Under the pieces are notes generated by a model. That model did not search any database, had not been told where the DNA came from, and worked only from the letters and a program-made list of their open reading frames with translations. The position numbers and the translations under genes are program-made. Shown here one piece after another: positions 1 through 5,983 of a DNA stretch of 7,350 nt; positions within the stretch are counted from its first letter, which is position 1, and every line of letters begins with the position of its first letter. The stretch lies in contig CAKQKA010000078.1 of the NCBI GenBank assembly GCA_934247855.1, positions 1 through 7,350 on the forward strand, given 5' to 3'. Origin of the DNA: an uncultured Clostridia bacterium (GTDB taxonomy: Bacteria; Bacillota; Clostridia; Christensenellales; Borkfalkiaceae).

Positions 1-74
1 GGCTGGGGTGGAGAGATTTGAACTCCCGGATGACGGAGTCAGAGTCCGTAGCCTTACCGCTTGGCGACACCCCA
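1..74 (-). tRNA. tRNA-Gln (anticodon CUG)
   Basis: Read on the minus strand, the 5' end is at 74 and a full cloverleaf is visible. The 7-bp acceptor stem TGGGGTG/CACCCCA pairs 68-74 with 4-10. The D arm carries GCCAAGCGGTAAGGC, the anticodon stem is ACGGA/TCCGT, and the T arm has GTTCAAATC. The 7-base anticodon loop CTCTGAC puts CTG at positions 34-36, which decodes CAG as glutamine. The UGGGG start is typical of bacterial tRNA-Gln. The discriminator is G (position 3) and the following CC of CCA occupies 2-1; the last A would lie just outside the window, so I cannot tell whether CCA is fully encoded. It has its own promoter and lies downstream of the pgi terminator, so it is an independent transcript or the first gene of a tRNA cluster beyond the window. 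Confidence 0.96.
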
Positions 75-97
75 ATAAATATCAATCAAGCTTGTTA

Positions 98-126
98 ATT
101 ATATCAAATCGATTTTTTATAAGCAA
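98..126 (-). promoter_or_regulatory. Sigma-A-type promoter of tRNA-Gln
   Basis: On the minus strand a -35 element TTGCTT (126-121) and a perfect -10 TATAAT (103-98) are separated by exactly 17 nt. Transcription would start near position 91, giving a leader of roughly 17 nt before the tRNA 5' end at 74. That is a normal arrangement for a stable-RNA promoter. The surrounding 75-190 stretch is extremely AT-rich, including A and T runs around 147-163, and holds no supportable gene. Confidence 0.78.
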
Positions 127-190
127 CTGTTTGACAGTGTTTTGTTAAAAAAATTCTTTTTTTGATGTGTATTTTTTTATAGATCAATCA

Positions 191-234
191 TAAAAAAGCA
201 CCTCGCACCGATCTCGTTTTCGGATCGATGCGAG
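191..234 (-). terminator. Intrinsic terminator after pgi
   Basis: A 12-bp stem pairs 234-223 with 213-202 on the minus strand. It closes around the loop CGAAAACGA, in which an extra CG/CG pair can form. The single non-Watson-Crick position (228/208) is a U-G wobble in the minus-strand RNA, so the hairpin is intact in that orientation and carries a C-A mismatch in the other. It is followed by GTGC and then six T (197-192). This is a textbook rho-independent terminator for the 2609-379 transcription unit. Confidence 0.93.
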
Positions 235-265
235 ACAACTCAGTTACATTCTTAAAATATTTTCA

Positions 266-358
266 TTAATTCCCTAATCTGCCCACACATTTCAAGTTTG
301 ACTTCACCAAAAATCGGATAGCCATAGCGCAAAACATGGCTACAAATAAGGGAATTAA
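266..358. repeat. 93-bp segment bounded by 10-bp inverted repeats, with an inner hairpin
   Basis: TTAATTCCCT (266-275) and its exact reverse complement AGGGAATTAA (349-358) bound a 93-bp stretch between the pgi stop and the terminator. Inside it, TAGCCAT (319-325) and ATGGCTA (336-342) form a second 7-bp inverted repeat with a 10-nt loop. No target-site duplication is visible beside the outer repeat. It may be a structured 3' untranslated region of the pgi mRNA or a small decayed insertion. A minus-strand reading frame (464-252) runs through it, but most of that frame lies inside pgi and I do not call it a gene. Confidence 0.5.
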
Positions 359-378
359 AAGAAAATTCGATTTTACAA

Positions 379-1803
379 TCAGATAATAAAATCGTTTTGT
401 TTTTTAGGCGCGTTGTCGAGTTCTTCGCGCTTTGCTTCATAACCCTTTCTGCCGAGTAACGCATAAGTAGCGTTCTTGCCGTTTTCTACGCCCGGTTGGT
501 TGAAAGTATCGATACCCAGCATTTCGCCCGTGAATGCGGTTTCCATCTGGAATAAATAGAGCAATTCGCCGATAGTGAACGCGTTTACTTCGGGAAGAGT
601 AATCGTGCGGTTAAGTCTGCCTTTGGAGGTAAGAGCGTATTCGGTAGCCTTTCTTTCGGCAGTGATGAGTTCGTTCATTGTATGCCCGCAAAGGAAATTC
701 ACGTCGGGAATATCTTTGCAGCCCTCGCTTATGGTCTGAACGCCCCTGTATTCGTCAACTGCAAGGAAAGTAACTACTTTGTCGTAAGGACCTTCGGTAT
801 ACAGCTGAACCTGACTGTGCTGATCGGTTACGCCGAGCGCCTTTACGGGCGTTTGACCGACGTTTACCTTTTCGCCTTTAAGGTTAACCTCTTTGCCGAG
901 GCTCTCTCCCCAAAGTTGGCAATACCAATCCGCCATATATTTTAAACTATCGGCATAAGGCATCATAACCGATACGTTTTTGCCTTTTTGCATAGAAAGA
1001 TAGGACAAAAGCGCGCCCGTCATTGCGGGATTGCTTCTGAAATCCTTGCGCATGCAAAGTCCGTCCATATATTTTGCGCCGTCGAGCATGGCTTTGATGT
1101 CGATGCCGAGAACGGCTGCGGGCAGCAGCCCTACGGGGCAAAGTTCGGAAAATCTTCCGCCTACGCCGTCGGGAATATAGAAGGTCTTAAGTCCCTCTTC
1201 CTTGGCGATCTTTATAAGATTGCCCTTTGCCGCGGAGGTCGTTGCGATCATATGCTCGCTTGCCTTATCGCCCAGACGATCTTTAAGTATCTTCATAATG
1301 ATGAGATACTGCGTCATGGTTTCACTCGTTGAACCGCTCTTTGTAATAACGTTGAATATAGTCTTTTCGGGATCTACAACGTCGAGAAGAGCAAGCATTC
1401 TTTCGGGATCTACGTTATCTTCTACAAAAAACTTGGGTGCTTTACGCTTGGACTTGGGTAAATCGTTATGATGCAGGTGACAAAGTGCCTGAAATACAGC
1501 TATAGGACCTAGCGCGCTGCCGCCGATACCGAGCACTACGAAATTATCGCAGTTTTTGCGGATTTGCTTTGCCGTTGCAAGGATATCTTCGACGACTTCG
1601 TCCTGATTGTACGGAAGATCCGTCCACCCCATCATGTTTTTGCCTCTGCCTTCGGCAACGCGGTCATATGCATACTTGCACAACGACTTATTGCTTTCGA
1701 GTTCCTTTTCGTCAAAGCCTTCTTCGCCGACGAATGATTTCATCATGTTGTTGTAGTCAAGTCTGACTCTCATTTTTTCTCTTGTTTCTTTGTTTAAGCG
1801 CAT
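379..1803 (-). CDS. pgi: Glucose-6-phosphate isomerase
   Basis: This enzyme interconverts glucose 6-phosphate and fructose 6-phosphate (EC 5.3.1.9) in the cytoplasm, for glycolysis and gluconeogenesis. The 474-residue product has the two SIS-type sugar-phosphate lobes. Visible motifs are GIGGSALGP (92-100), the phosphate-binding SGSTSET (156-162), family signature GGRFS (215-219), catalytic Glu300 in WGESLGKE, His329 in DQHSQ, and signature 2 FNQPGVENGK (434-443) ending in the active-site Lys443. All expected catalytic residues are present and the length fits the roughly 450-residue Firmicutes form. The start is chosen because GGAGA (1815-1811) lies 7 nt upstream. A start at residue 11 (position 1773) would match the usual family N-terminus but has a weaker ribosome site. 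It is the second gene of a unit with the TIM-barrel gene 14 nt upstream, and is followed by a strong terminator at 234-191. Confidence 0.97.
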   Translation of the reverse strand: MRLNKETREKMRVRLDYNNMMKSFVGEEGFDEKELESNKSLCKYAYDRVAEGRGKNMMGWTDLPYNQDEVVEDILATAKQIRKNCDNFVVLGIGGSALGPIAVFQALCHLHHNDLPKSKRKAPKFFVEDNVDPERMLALLDVVDPEKTIFNVITKSGSTSETMTQYLIIMKILKDRLGDKASEHMIATTSAAKGNLIKIAKEEGLKTFYIPDGVGGRFSELCPVGLLPAAVLGIDIKAMLDGAKYMDGLCMRKDFRSNPAMTGALLSYLSMQKGKNVSVMMPYADSLKYMADWYCQLWGESLGKEVNLKGEKVNVGQTPVKALGVTDQHSQVQLYTEGPYDKVVTFLAVDEYRGVQTISEGCKDIPDVNFLCGHTMNELITAERKATEYALTSKGRLNRTITLPEVNAFTIGELLYLFQMETAFTGEMLGIDTFNQPGVENGKNATYALLGRKGYEAKREELDNAPKKQNDFII

Positions 1804-1817
1804 AATATATTCTCCGT

Positions 1818-2609
1818 TTAAAAAATTTTTTCTTCTATATTCCGCAAATAATCGAGCGAACCTTTAAGTTCTTCGATCGTTTGAAAATTATCTTTGTAAA
1901 CTTCTATAAGGCAATCGCCTTTAAATCCGTTAGCGGCTAAAATTCCGAACAATTCCTCAAAATCGAACTTGCCGTTTTTACCCGGCAATGCGGTTCTGCC
2001 GTTTTCGTCAAGATCGGACAAATGCACCGTCCTGATACCGTCGCCCATTTCTTCGATATATTCCTTATAGTCAAAACCGCTCACATACGCTTGTTTTATA
2101 TCCAGACATGCGCACATTTCGGGGCAATATTTTTTTACGTTTTTAAAGAACCCCGGCTTGTTGTAATATGCCCACTCTACGTTTTCAAGGCATAAATCAA
2201 CCCCATGCTTTTTTGCCATTTCGCACAGCGTAGTCATGTATTCGCCGATCTGCTCGTAATTCTCATACTTTACGCCTTTTTTAAAGCGGGCTTTGCCGTG
2301 CAGCGTATAAGCCGTTGCGCCGAGAATTTCCGCCGAACGCAAACATTCTTCGTAAATTGCCAATGCGTCGTTGCGGGTTCTTTCGCAATCTGAAAACAAC
2401 TGCGGTTCAAAATGAGTGTTTAGCGTGTGTATCGAATGTACGCGCAAGCCACCCTTGCGTTCACTGAGCAGTTTGGCGAACGATTCTTTATATTCGCAAT
2501 AGGTTTCAAGAAAAACCTCTACCACCCGCGCGTCTACTTTATCGAGTATCGGCAATGCGTCCTCGTTATAATAACGTCCGAACAAACTTGCCGTTGAAAT
2601 TCCTATCAT
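1818..2609 (-). CDS. Xylose-isomerase-like TIM-barrel protein (putative sugar isomerase/epimerase)
   Basis: The 263-residue product has the features of the xylose isomerase-like / AP endonuclease 2 TIM-barrel superfamily, which binds divalent metal and usually isomerises or epimerises sugars or related polyols. The metal-ligand pattern of the family is visible: Glu142 in CLENVEW, Asp170 in CLDIKQA, His196 in TVHLSD and Glu236 in LIEVYKD. His58 and His104 lie at strand ends as in relatives. There is no signal peptide. Endonuclease IV members are somewhat longer and carry additional metal histidines, so a sugar-type enzyme is more likely than a DNA repair nuclease, but the substrate cannot be read from the sequence. 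Its stop is 14 nt before pgi and the pgi ribosome site follows directly, so the two are probably cotranscribed and it may act in sugar or sugar-phosphate metabolism. The ribosome site before its ATG is weak (a purine-rich AAGAAGAAA). Confidence 0.87.
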   Translation of the reverse strand: MIGISTASLFGRYYNEDALPILDKVDARVVEVFLETYCEYKESFAKLLSERKGGLRVHSIHTLNTHFEPQLFSDCERTRNDALAIYEECLRSAEILGATAYTLHGKARFKKGVKYENYEQIGEYMTTLCEMAKKHGVDLCLENVEWAYYNKPGFFKNVKKYCPEMCACLDIKQAYVSGFDYKEYIEEMGDGIRTVHLSDLDENGRTALPGKNGKFDFEELFGILAANGFKGDCLIEVYKDNFQTIEELKGSLDYLRNIEEKIF

Positions 2610-2650
2610 ACTTGTTTCTTCTTGTTTGTTATTTTTTGCATATTATCTAC

Positions 2651-2710
2651 TTTCGCGCAGCGAAAATATCACTCACCACGAGGCAAATATAACTTTTGCG
2701 CAGCGAAAAG
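2651..2710. repeat. Small hairpin-spacer repeat array upstream of the TIM-barrel gene
   Basis: Two near-identical hairpins, TTTCGCGCAGCGAAA (2651-2665) and CTTTTGCGCAGCGAAAAG (2693-2710), flank a third degenerate one, CTCACCACGAG (2672-2682). On the minus strand the spacers read AGTTATATTT and AGTGATATTT, so the pattern is hairpin, AGTKATATTT, hairpin, AGTGATATTT, hairpin. The outer hairpins differ by one base (C versus T) that keeps pairing possible by wobble or bulge. No reading frame uses the segment. It has the form of a short interspersed palindromic repeat rather than a terminator, as there is no T-run. Confidence 0.6.
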
Positions 2711-2718
2711 CTTTCACC

Positions 2719-2751
2719 GACTAATCGCGCCGAAAAATCGGCGCGATCGTC
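2719..2751. other. Strong GC-rich hairpin without T-run
   Basis: A perfect 10-bp stem, ATCGCGCCGA (2724-2733) paired with TCGGCGCGAT (2738-2747), closes on an AAAA loop. It can be extended by GAC/GTC (2719-2721 and 2749-2751) across a small internal loop. It lies about 75 nt after the hpf stop. Neither strand has a run of T directly after the stem, so it is not a canonical intrinsic terminator. It could protect mRNA ends, slow polymerase, or be part of the adjoining repeat array. Confidence 0.65.
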
Positions 2752-2772
2752 TGCTGATTTATAAATAATTAT

Positions 2773-2799
2773 TAACCGAATTATCGGTTACACGATAAT
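2773..2799. other. Two overlapping alternative hairpins after hpf
   Basis: TAACCGA (2773-2779) pairs with TCGGTTA (2784-2790) around a 4-nt loop. The overlapping segment ATTATCG (2780-2786) pairs with CGATAAT (2793-2799) around a 6-nt loop. The two 7-bp stems cannot form together. On the minus strand the first is followed by an A/T-rich stretch without a clean T-run. Along with the GC hairpin at 2719-2751, this is the likely 3' end of the mcsA-hpf transcript. Confidence 0.45.
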
Positions 2800-2826
2800 G
2801 TTAAGTTCAATCTATTTTCACGCAAA

Positions 2827-3345
2827 TCAGAAAACAGGATCGATAAGTCCCATATCTCCGTCGTCACGCAGGTAAAGCACTTTGACTTTTCCGTTTTCTT
2901 TATCGAGAAAAACATAGAAATTATGTCCCAAAAGTTCAAATTCTTCCATAGCTTCGTCAATCGCCATAGGCGTAAGATTGAACTGTTTGGTCTTGACAAG
3001 TTTTGCGGGTTCGAGTTCCTGCTCGGAAAACTCCTCGCTAACGAGCGCGTTGCGGCGCAGTTGTTTTTCGAGTTTGGAACGGTGCTTGTAAATCTGCCTT
3101 TCGAGTTTGGGAACAACAAGGTCTATACCGTCATAAAAGTTATCCGCATAAGCCTGCGCTCTTAAAAGATTACTCTTGTAGTTTACTTCAAGTTCTATCT
3201 TGCAGGTTCTGTTTTCTTTTTTGAGATATACCTTGCACTTGCTGTCATCTTCAAAATACTTATCGAGTTTTGCAACTTTCTTTTCGATAATCGAAGATAT
3301 CTTCTCGTTGACCTGATAATTTTTTGCGATAATTTCAATTTTCAT
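2827..3345 (-). CDS. hpf: Ribosome hibernation promoting factor, long form
   Basis: Hpf binds the 30S decoding region of idle ribosomes and, in its long form, dimerises 70S particles into inactive 100S ribosomes during stress or stationary phase. The 172-residue product has an N-terminal S30AE/RaiA-type domain (about 1-97, starting MKIEIIAKNYQVNE and ending in a basic KHRSKLEKQLRR helix). A linker (about 98-116) follows, then the C-terminal dimerisation domain (about 117-172). That domain holds the family hallmarks KQFNLTPMAIDEA, ELLGHNFYVFLD and DDGDMGLIDP. The length and C-terminal domain identify the long form typical of Firmicutes. A strong GGAGG ribosome site (3356-3352) lies 6 nt before the ATG and immediately follows the clpC stop. 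The 12-nt spacing makes cotranscription with clpC very likely. hpf is more commonly found near secA in Firmicutes, so this position is unusual. Confidence 0.95.
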   Translation of the reverse strand: MKIEIIAKNYQVNEKISSIIEKKVAKLDKYFEDDSKCKVYLKKENRTCKIELEVNYKSNLLRAQAYADNFYDGIDLVVPKLERQIYKHRSKLEKQLRRNALVSEEFSEQELEPAKLVKTKQFNLTPMAIDEAMEEFELLGHNFYVFLDKENGKVKVLYLRDDGDMGLIDPVF

Positions 3346-3357
3346 AATAAGCCTCCG

Positions 3358-5943
3358 TCAAATGATTATATATTCGATCGCATCGTTTTTGCCGACAAGT
3401 TTAACGATATCGCCGTCAACAATCCGCCCCGCTATTATCTCATCGGAAAGCATGTCCTCTATAAGATTCTGAATAGCGCGTCTTAACGGTCTTGCGCCGT
3501 ATTCGGGATCGTAACCTACGTCGAGAATAACGCGATCTACCGATTCGTCGGTGATAAGTTCGATTTGCCTTTTCGCCAGCCGTTTTCTGAGCGAGCCGAG
3601 CAGTAGTTCAACGATTTTTCCGCATTCCTCTTCGGTCAATTTACGGAAAGCGACTATTTCATCGACACGGTTCAGAAACTCCGGTCTGAATTTCTTTTCC
3701 AAGGCTTTTTTCACCTGAACGTCCAAATCGCGATCGCCGCACAAATCTTCGGGATCTATCGGCGAAAAATCACATTCTTTGGCACCGACGTTCGAAGTCA
3801 TGATAATTATTGTATTTTTAAAATCGACAAGACGACCTTTGCTGTCCGTCAGCCTGCCGTCGTCGAGAATTTGCAGGAATATATTGAATATATCGGGGTG
3901 CGCCTTTTCGATTTCGTCGAAAAGCACGACCGAGTACGGACGACGCCTTACCTTACCCGTAAGCTGACCTTCTTCCTCGTACCCCACATATCCCGGGGCA
4001 ACGCCTATAAGCTTGCTTACGTCGTGTTTTTCGGGATATTCGCTCATATCTATGCGGATAAGCGCCTTTTCGTCGCCGAAAACAGCCTCTGCCAAGGCTT
4101 TGGCAAGTTCGGTTTTACCCACGCCCGTAGGCCCTACGAAAATAAACGAGCCGTTGGGGCGTTTGGGGTCTTTTAAATCGGCTCTCGCCCTTTTCAAAGC
4201 CCTCGATACGGCGCGAATAGCCTGCTTTTGCCCGATAACGCGCTTACCGAGTTCCTCTTCGAGATTGAGCAGTTTCCTGCTTTCCTCGGCGGTTATGCCG
4301 CTGACGGGAATATCTGTCATAGTGCTTATGGTTTCGGCAACGTCCTCGCGATCGACGGTCGGGCGTTTACCAGATTTTTTTGCCGATACTTCGGTTTTGA
4401 GCCGTTTGAGTTCAGCCGTTTTTTCGTTGATATCGTGGGTTAAGTCGGACATCCTGTCAATTTCGCCAAGACTTTTGAAAAAGTCACGCTGAGAATAAAG
4501 CGTTTTTATGGTTTTATCAAGCTCGGTCATAGCGGCTTCGCAGCTTGAAAATTTGATTTTTACATGCGCCGCGGCTTCGTCGATAACGTCTATTGCCTTA
4601 TCGGGAAGATTCCTGTCCGTAATGTACCTGTCGGACAGATCTACAGCAGCGTCGATGGCTTTATCTGTAATGGTAACGCGATGATGATCTTCAAACTTAG
4701 CGCGCAATCCGCGCAAAATCATCTTTGCCGCATCGGTTGAAGGCGGATCTACGTTGATTTGCTGAAACCGTCTGTCGAGAGCGGGATCTTTTTCGATATA
4801 TTTTCTGTATTCGTCGATTGTGGTTGCGCCGATAACGCGGAACTCGCCACGGGCAAGAGCGGGTTTGAGCATTTCGGCAACGTCCATTCCGGAACTTTCC
4901 TTTCCTCCGCCCGTTCCTACGATATTATGTATCTCGTCGATAAAAAGTATGATTCTATCGTCGTTTTTAATTATGTTAAGCGCCTTTTTGAACCTTTCTT
5001 CAAACTCGCCGCGATATCTTGCTCCGGCGATGAGATCTGAAATGTTAAGCGAAAAAATTTCTTTACCTATAAGAGTATCGGGAACGTTGCCGGAGGTTAT
5101 CGCCTGAGCAAGTCCTTCCACTACCGCGCTTTTGCCTACGCCGGCTTCGCCTACGAGCACGGGGCTGTTTTTCGTTCTTCTTGACAGCGCGGTAATCACT
5201 CTTTCGATTACGTCGTCGCGCCCGATGACGGGATCGAGCTTGCCTTTTCTTGCAAGATCGGTAAGATTTATTCCGAATTCGTCAAGTTCGCCGCTTTCGT
5301 TTTGCTCCTCTATGCCGCTTAAATCGTCAAACGATTTTTCTCGGTATTCTTCCTTGGTTTCAGCCTCGTAAACGCGCTTGCTTTTTAGTCCGCGACTACT
5401 TGCATCGTCCGACGCACGATTGTTTTTTTCATTCGTTTTTACGGTTTTATACCCGCCGTGAGCGGCTTTGCGCTGTTCGTTATATTCCTCAAAAAGATTC
5501 CTTATGGAACGAACCGAAATATTCAACCCGCTGCACATACGCTCGGTCGCTTCGTCGAGCGGAACGCCCAGCCGCCTTAAAATTTTGCTCGCCACCGTAT
5601 CGCCCGCACAAAGCATCGTAACGAACACATGCTCGGTACCGACTACCGGACTTTTGCATAGATTTGCGACGGCGTACGATACGGCGAAAATGATTTCCGT
5701 GTTATCGGTAAACTTCGGACGACCGACAAAGTTTTCTTTTTTCATTAAGCCACGCAACTCTTCGTAATAATCGAAATACGATACGTTATACTCTTTAAGA
5801 AATTTTGCGACGGTGCTTTCGCTGCGGTGAATAATTCCCGCCAAAAGCTGTTCCGTGCCTATGTAAGACAGTTTATTAAGTTGAGATATATCGGAAGCGT
5901 CCTTTACCGCTTCGCCGAGATTGGTCGATTGTCTTTCATCCAT
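3358..5943 (-). CDS. clpC: ATP-dependent Clp-family unfoldase ClpC
   Basis: ClpC is a hexameric HSP100 unfoldase that normally feeds arginine-phosphorylated or adaptor-bound proteins to ClpP. The 861 residues comprise a double Clp N-domain (about 8-140; IGTE at Glu31 and VGTE at Glu104, the pair expected to bind phospho-arginine) and a long polar linker (about 150-222). D1 follows with Walker A GEAGVGKS (265-272), Walker B ILFIDE (332-337) and pore loop GARYRG (307-312). A short coiled middle domain (about 460-525) leads to D2 with Walker A GPTGVGKT (604-611), pore loop GYVGYEEEG (651-659), Walker B VVLFDE (672-677) and sensor 2 GARPLRR (816-822). Short M-domain and context favour ClpC over ClpB, ClpA or ClpE. 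Oddities are a linker some 40 residues or more longer than usual, a middle domain with a poor UVR match, and no [LIV]-G-[FL] ClpP tripeptide in the loop after TSNVGA (722-751). It follows mcsB by 40 nt; the ribosome site (GGAC) is weak. Confidence 0.96.
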   Translation of the reverse strand: MDERQSTNLGEAVKDASDISQLNKLSYIGTEQLLAGIIHRSESTVAKFLKEYNVSYFDYYEELRGLMKKENFVGRPKFTDNTEIIFAVSYAVANLCKSPVVGTEHVFVTMLCAGDTVASKILRRLGVPLDEATERMCSGLNISVRSIRNLFEEYNEQRKAAHGGYKTVKTNEKNNRASDDASSRGLKSKRVYEAETKEEYREKSFDDLSGIEEQNESGELDEFGINLTDLARKGKLDPVIGRDDVIERVITALSRRTKNSPVLVGEAGVGKSAVVEGLAQAITSGNVPDTLIGKEIFSLNISDLIAGARYRGEFEERFKKALNIIKNDDRIILFIDEIHNIVGTGGGKESSGMDVAEMLKPALARGEFRVIGATTIDEYRKYIEKDPALDRRFQQINVDPPSTDAAKMILRGLRAKFEDHHRVTITDKAIDAAVDLSDRYITDRNLPDKAIDVIDEAAAHVKIKFSSCEAAMTELDKTIKTLYSQRDFFKSLGEIDRMSDLTHDINEKTAELKRLKTEVSAKKSGKRPTVDREDVAETISTMTDIPVSGITAEESRKLLNLEEELGKRVIGQKQAIRAVSRALKRARADLKDPKRPNGSFIFVGPTGVGKTELAKALAEAVFGDEKALIRIDMSEYPEKHDVSKLIGVAPGYVGYEEEGQLTGKVRRRPYSVVLFDEIEKAHPDIFNIFLQILDDGRLTDSKGRLVDFKNTIIIMTSNVGAKECDFSPIDPEDLCGDRDLDVQVKKALEKKFRPEFLNRVDEIVAFRKLTEEECGKIVELLLGSLRKRLAKRQIELITDESVDRVILDVGYDPEYGARPLRRAIQNLIEDMLSDEIIAGRIVDGDIVKLVGKNDAIEYIII

Positions 5944-5983
5944 ATAAAGTCCATATAACGTTAGGTTTAACTAACAAAATGTT

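Noticed and set aside
131..164. TTGACA (131-136) on the plus strand as the -35 of a promoter reading away from the tRNA.
   Set aside because: No acceptable -10 lies 16-19 nt downstream and there is no plus-strand gene for it to serve; it is also part of a small ACTGT/ACAGT dyad.
252..464. A 70-codon minus-strand reading frame at the 3' end of pgi.
   Set aside because: About 40% of it lies within pgi in another frame, it has no convincing ribosome site, and I recognise no family. Only its tail region is kept as an observation.
2642..2647. GATAAT as a -10 box for the TIM-barrel-pgi unit.
   Set aside because: No reasonable -35 hexamer or TGn extension is found at the right distance, so the promoter of this unit is left unassigned.
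2719..2751. Intrinsic terminator of the mcsA-hpf operon.
   Set aside because: The stem is excellent but no T-run follows on either strand, so it is recorded as a hairpin of unknown role.
3358..5943. ClpB disaggregase or ClpE as the identity of the large AAA+ protein.
   Set aside because: The middle domain is too short for ClpB, there is no N-terminal ClpE zinc finger, and the mcsA-mcsB neighbours and double Clp N-domain point to ClpC.
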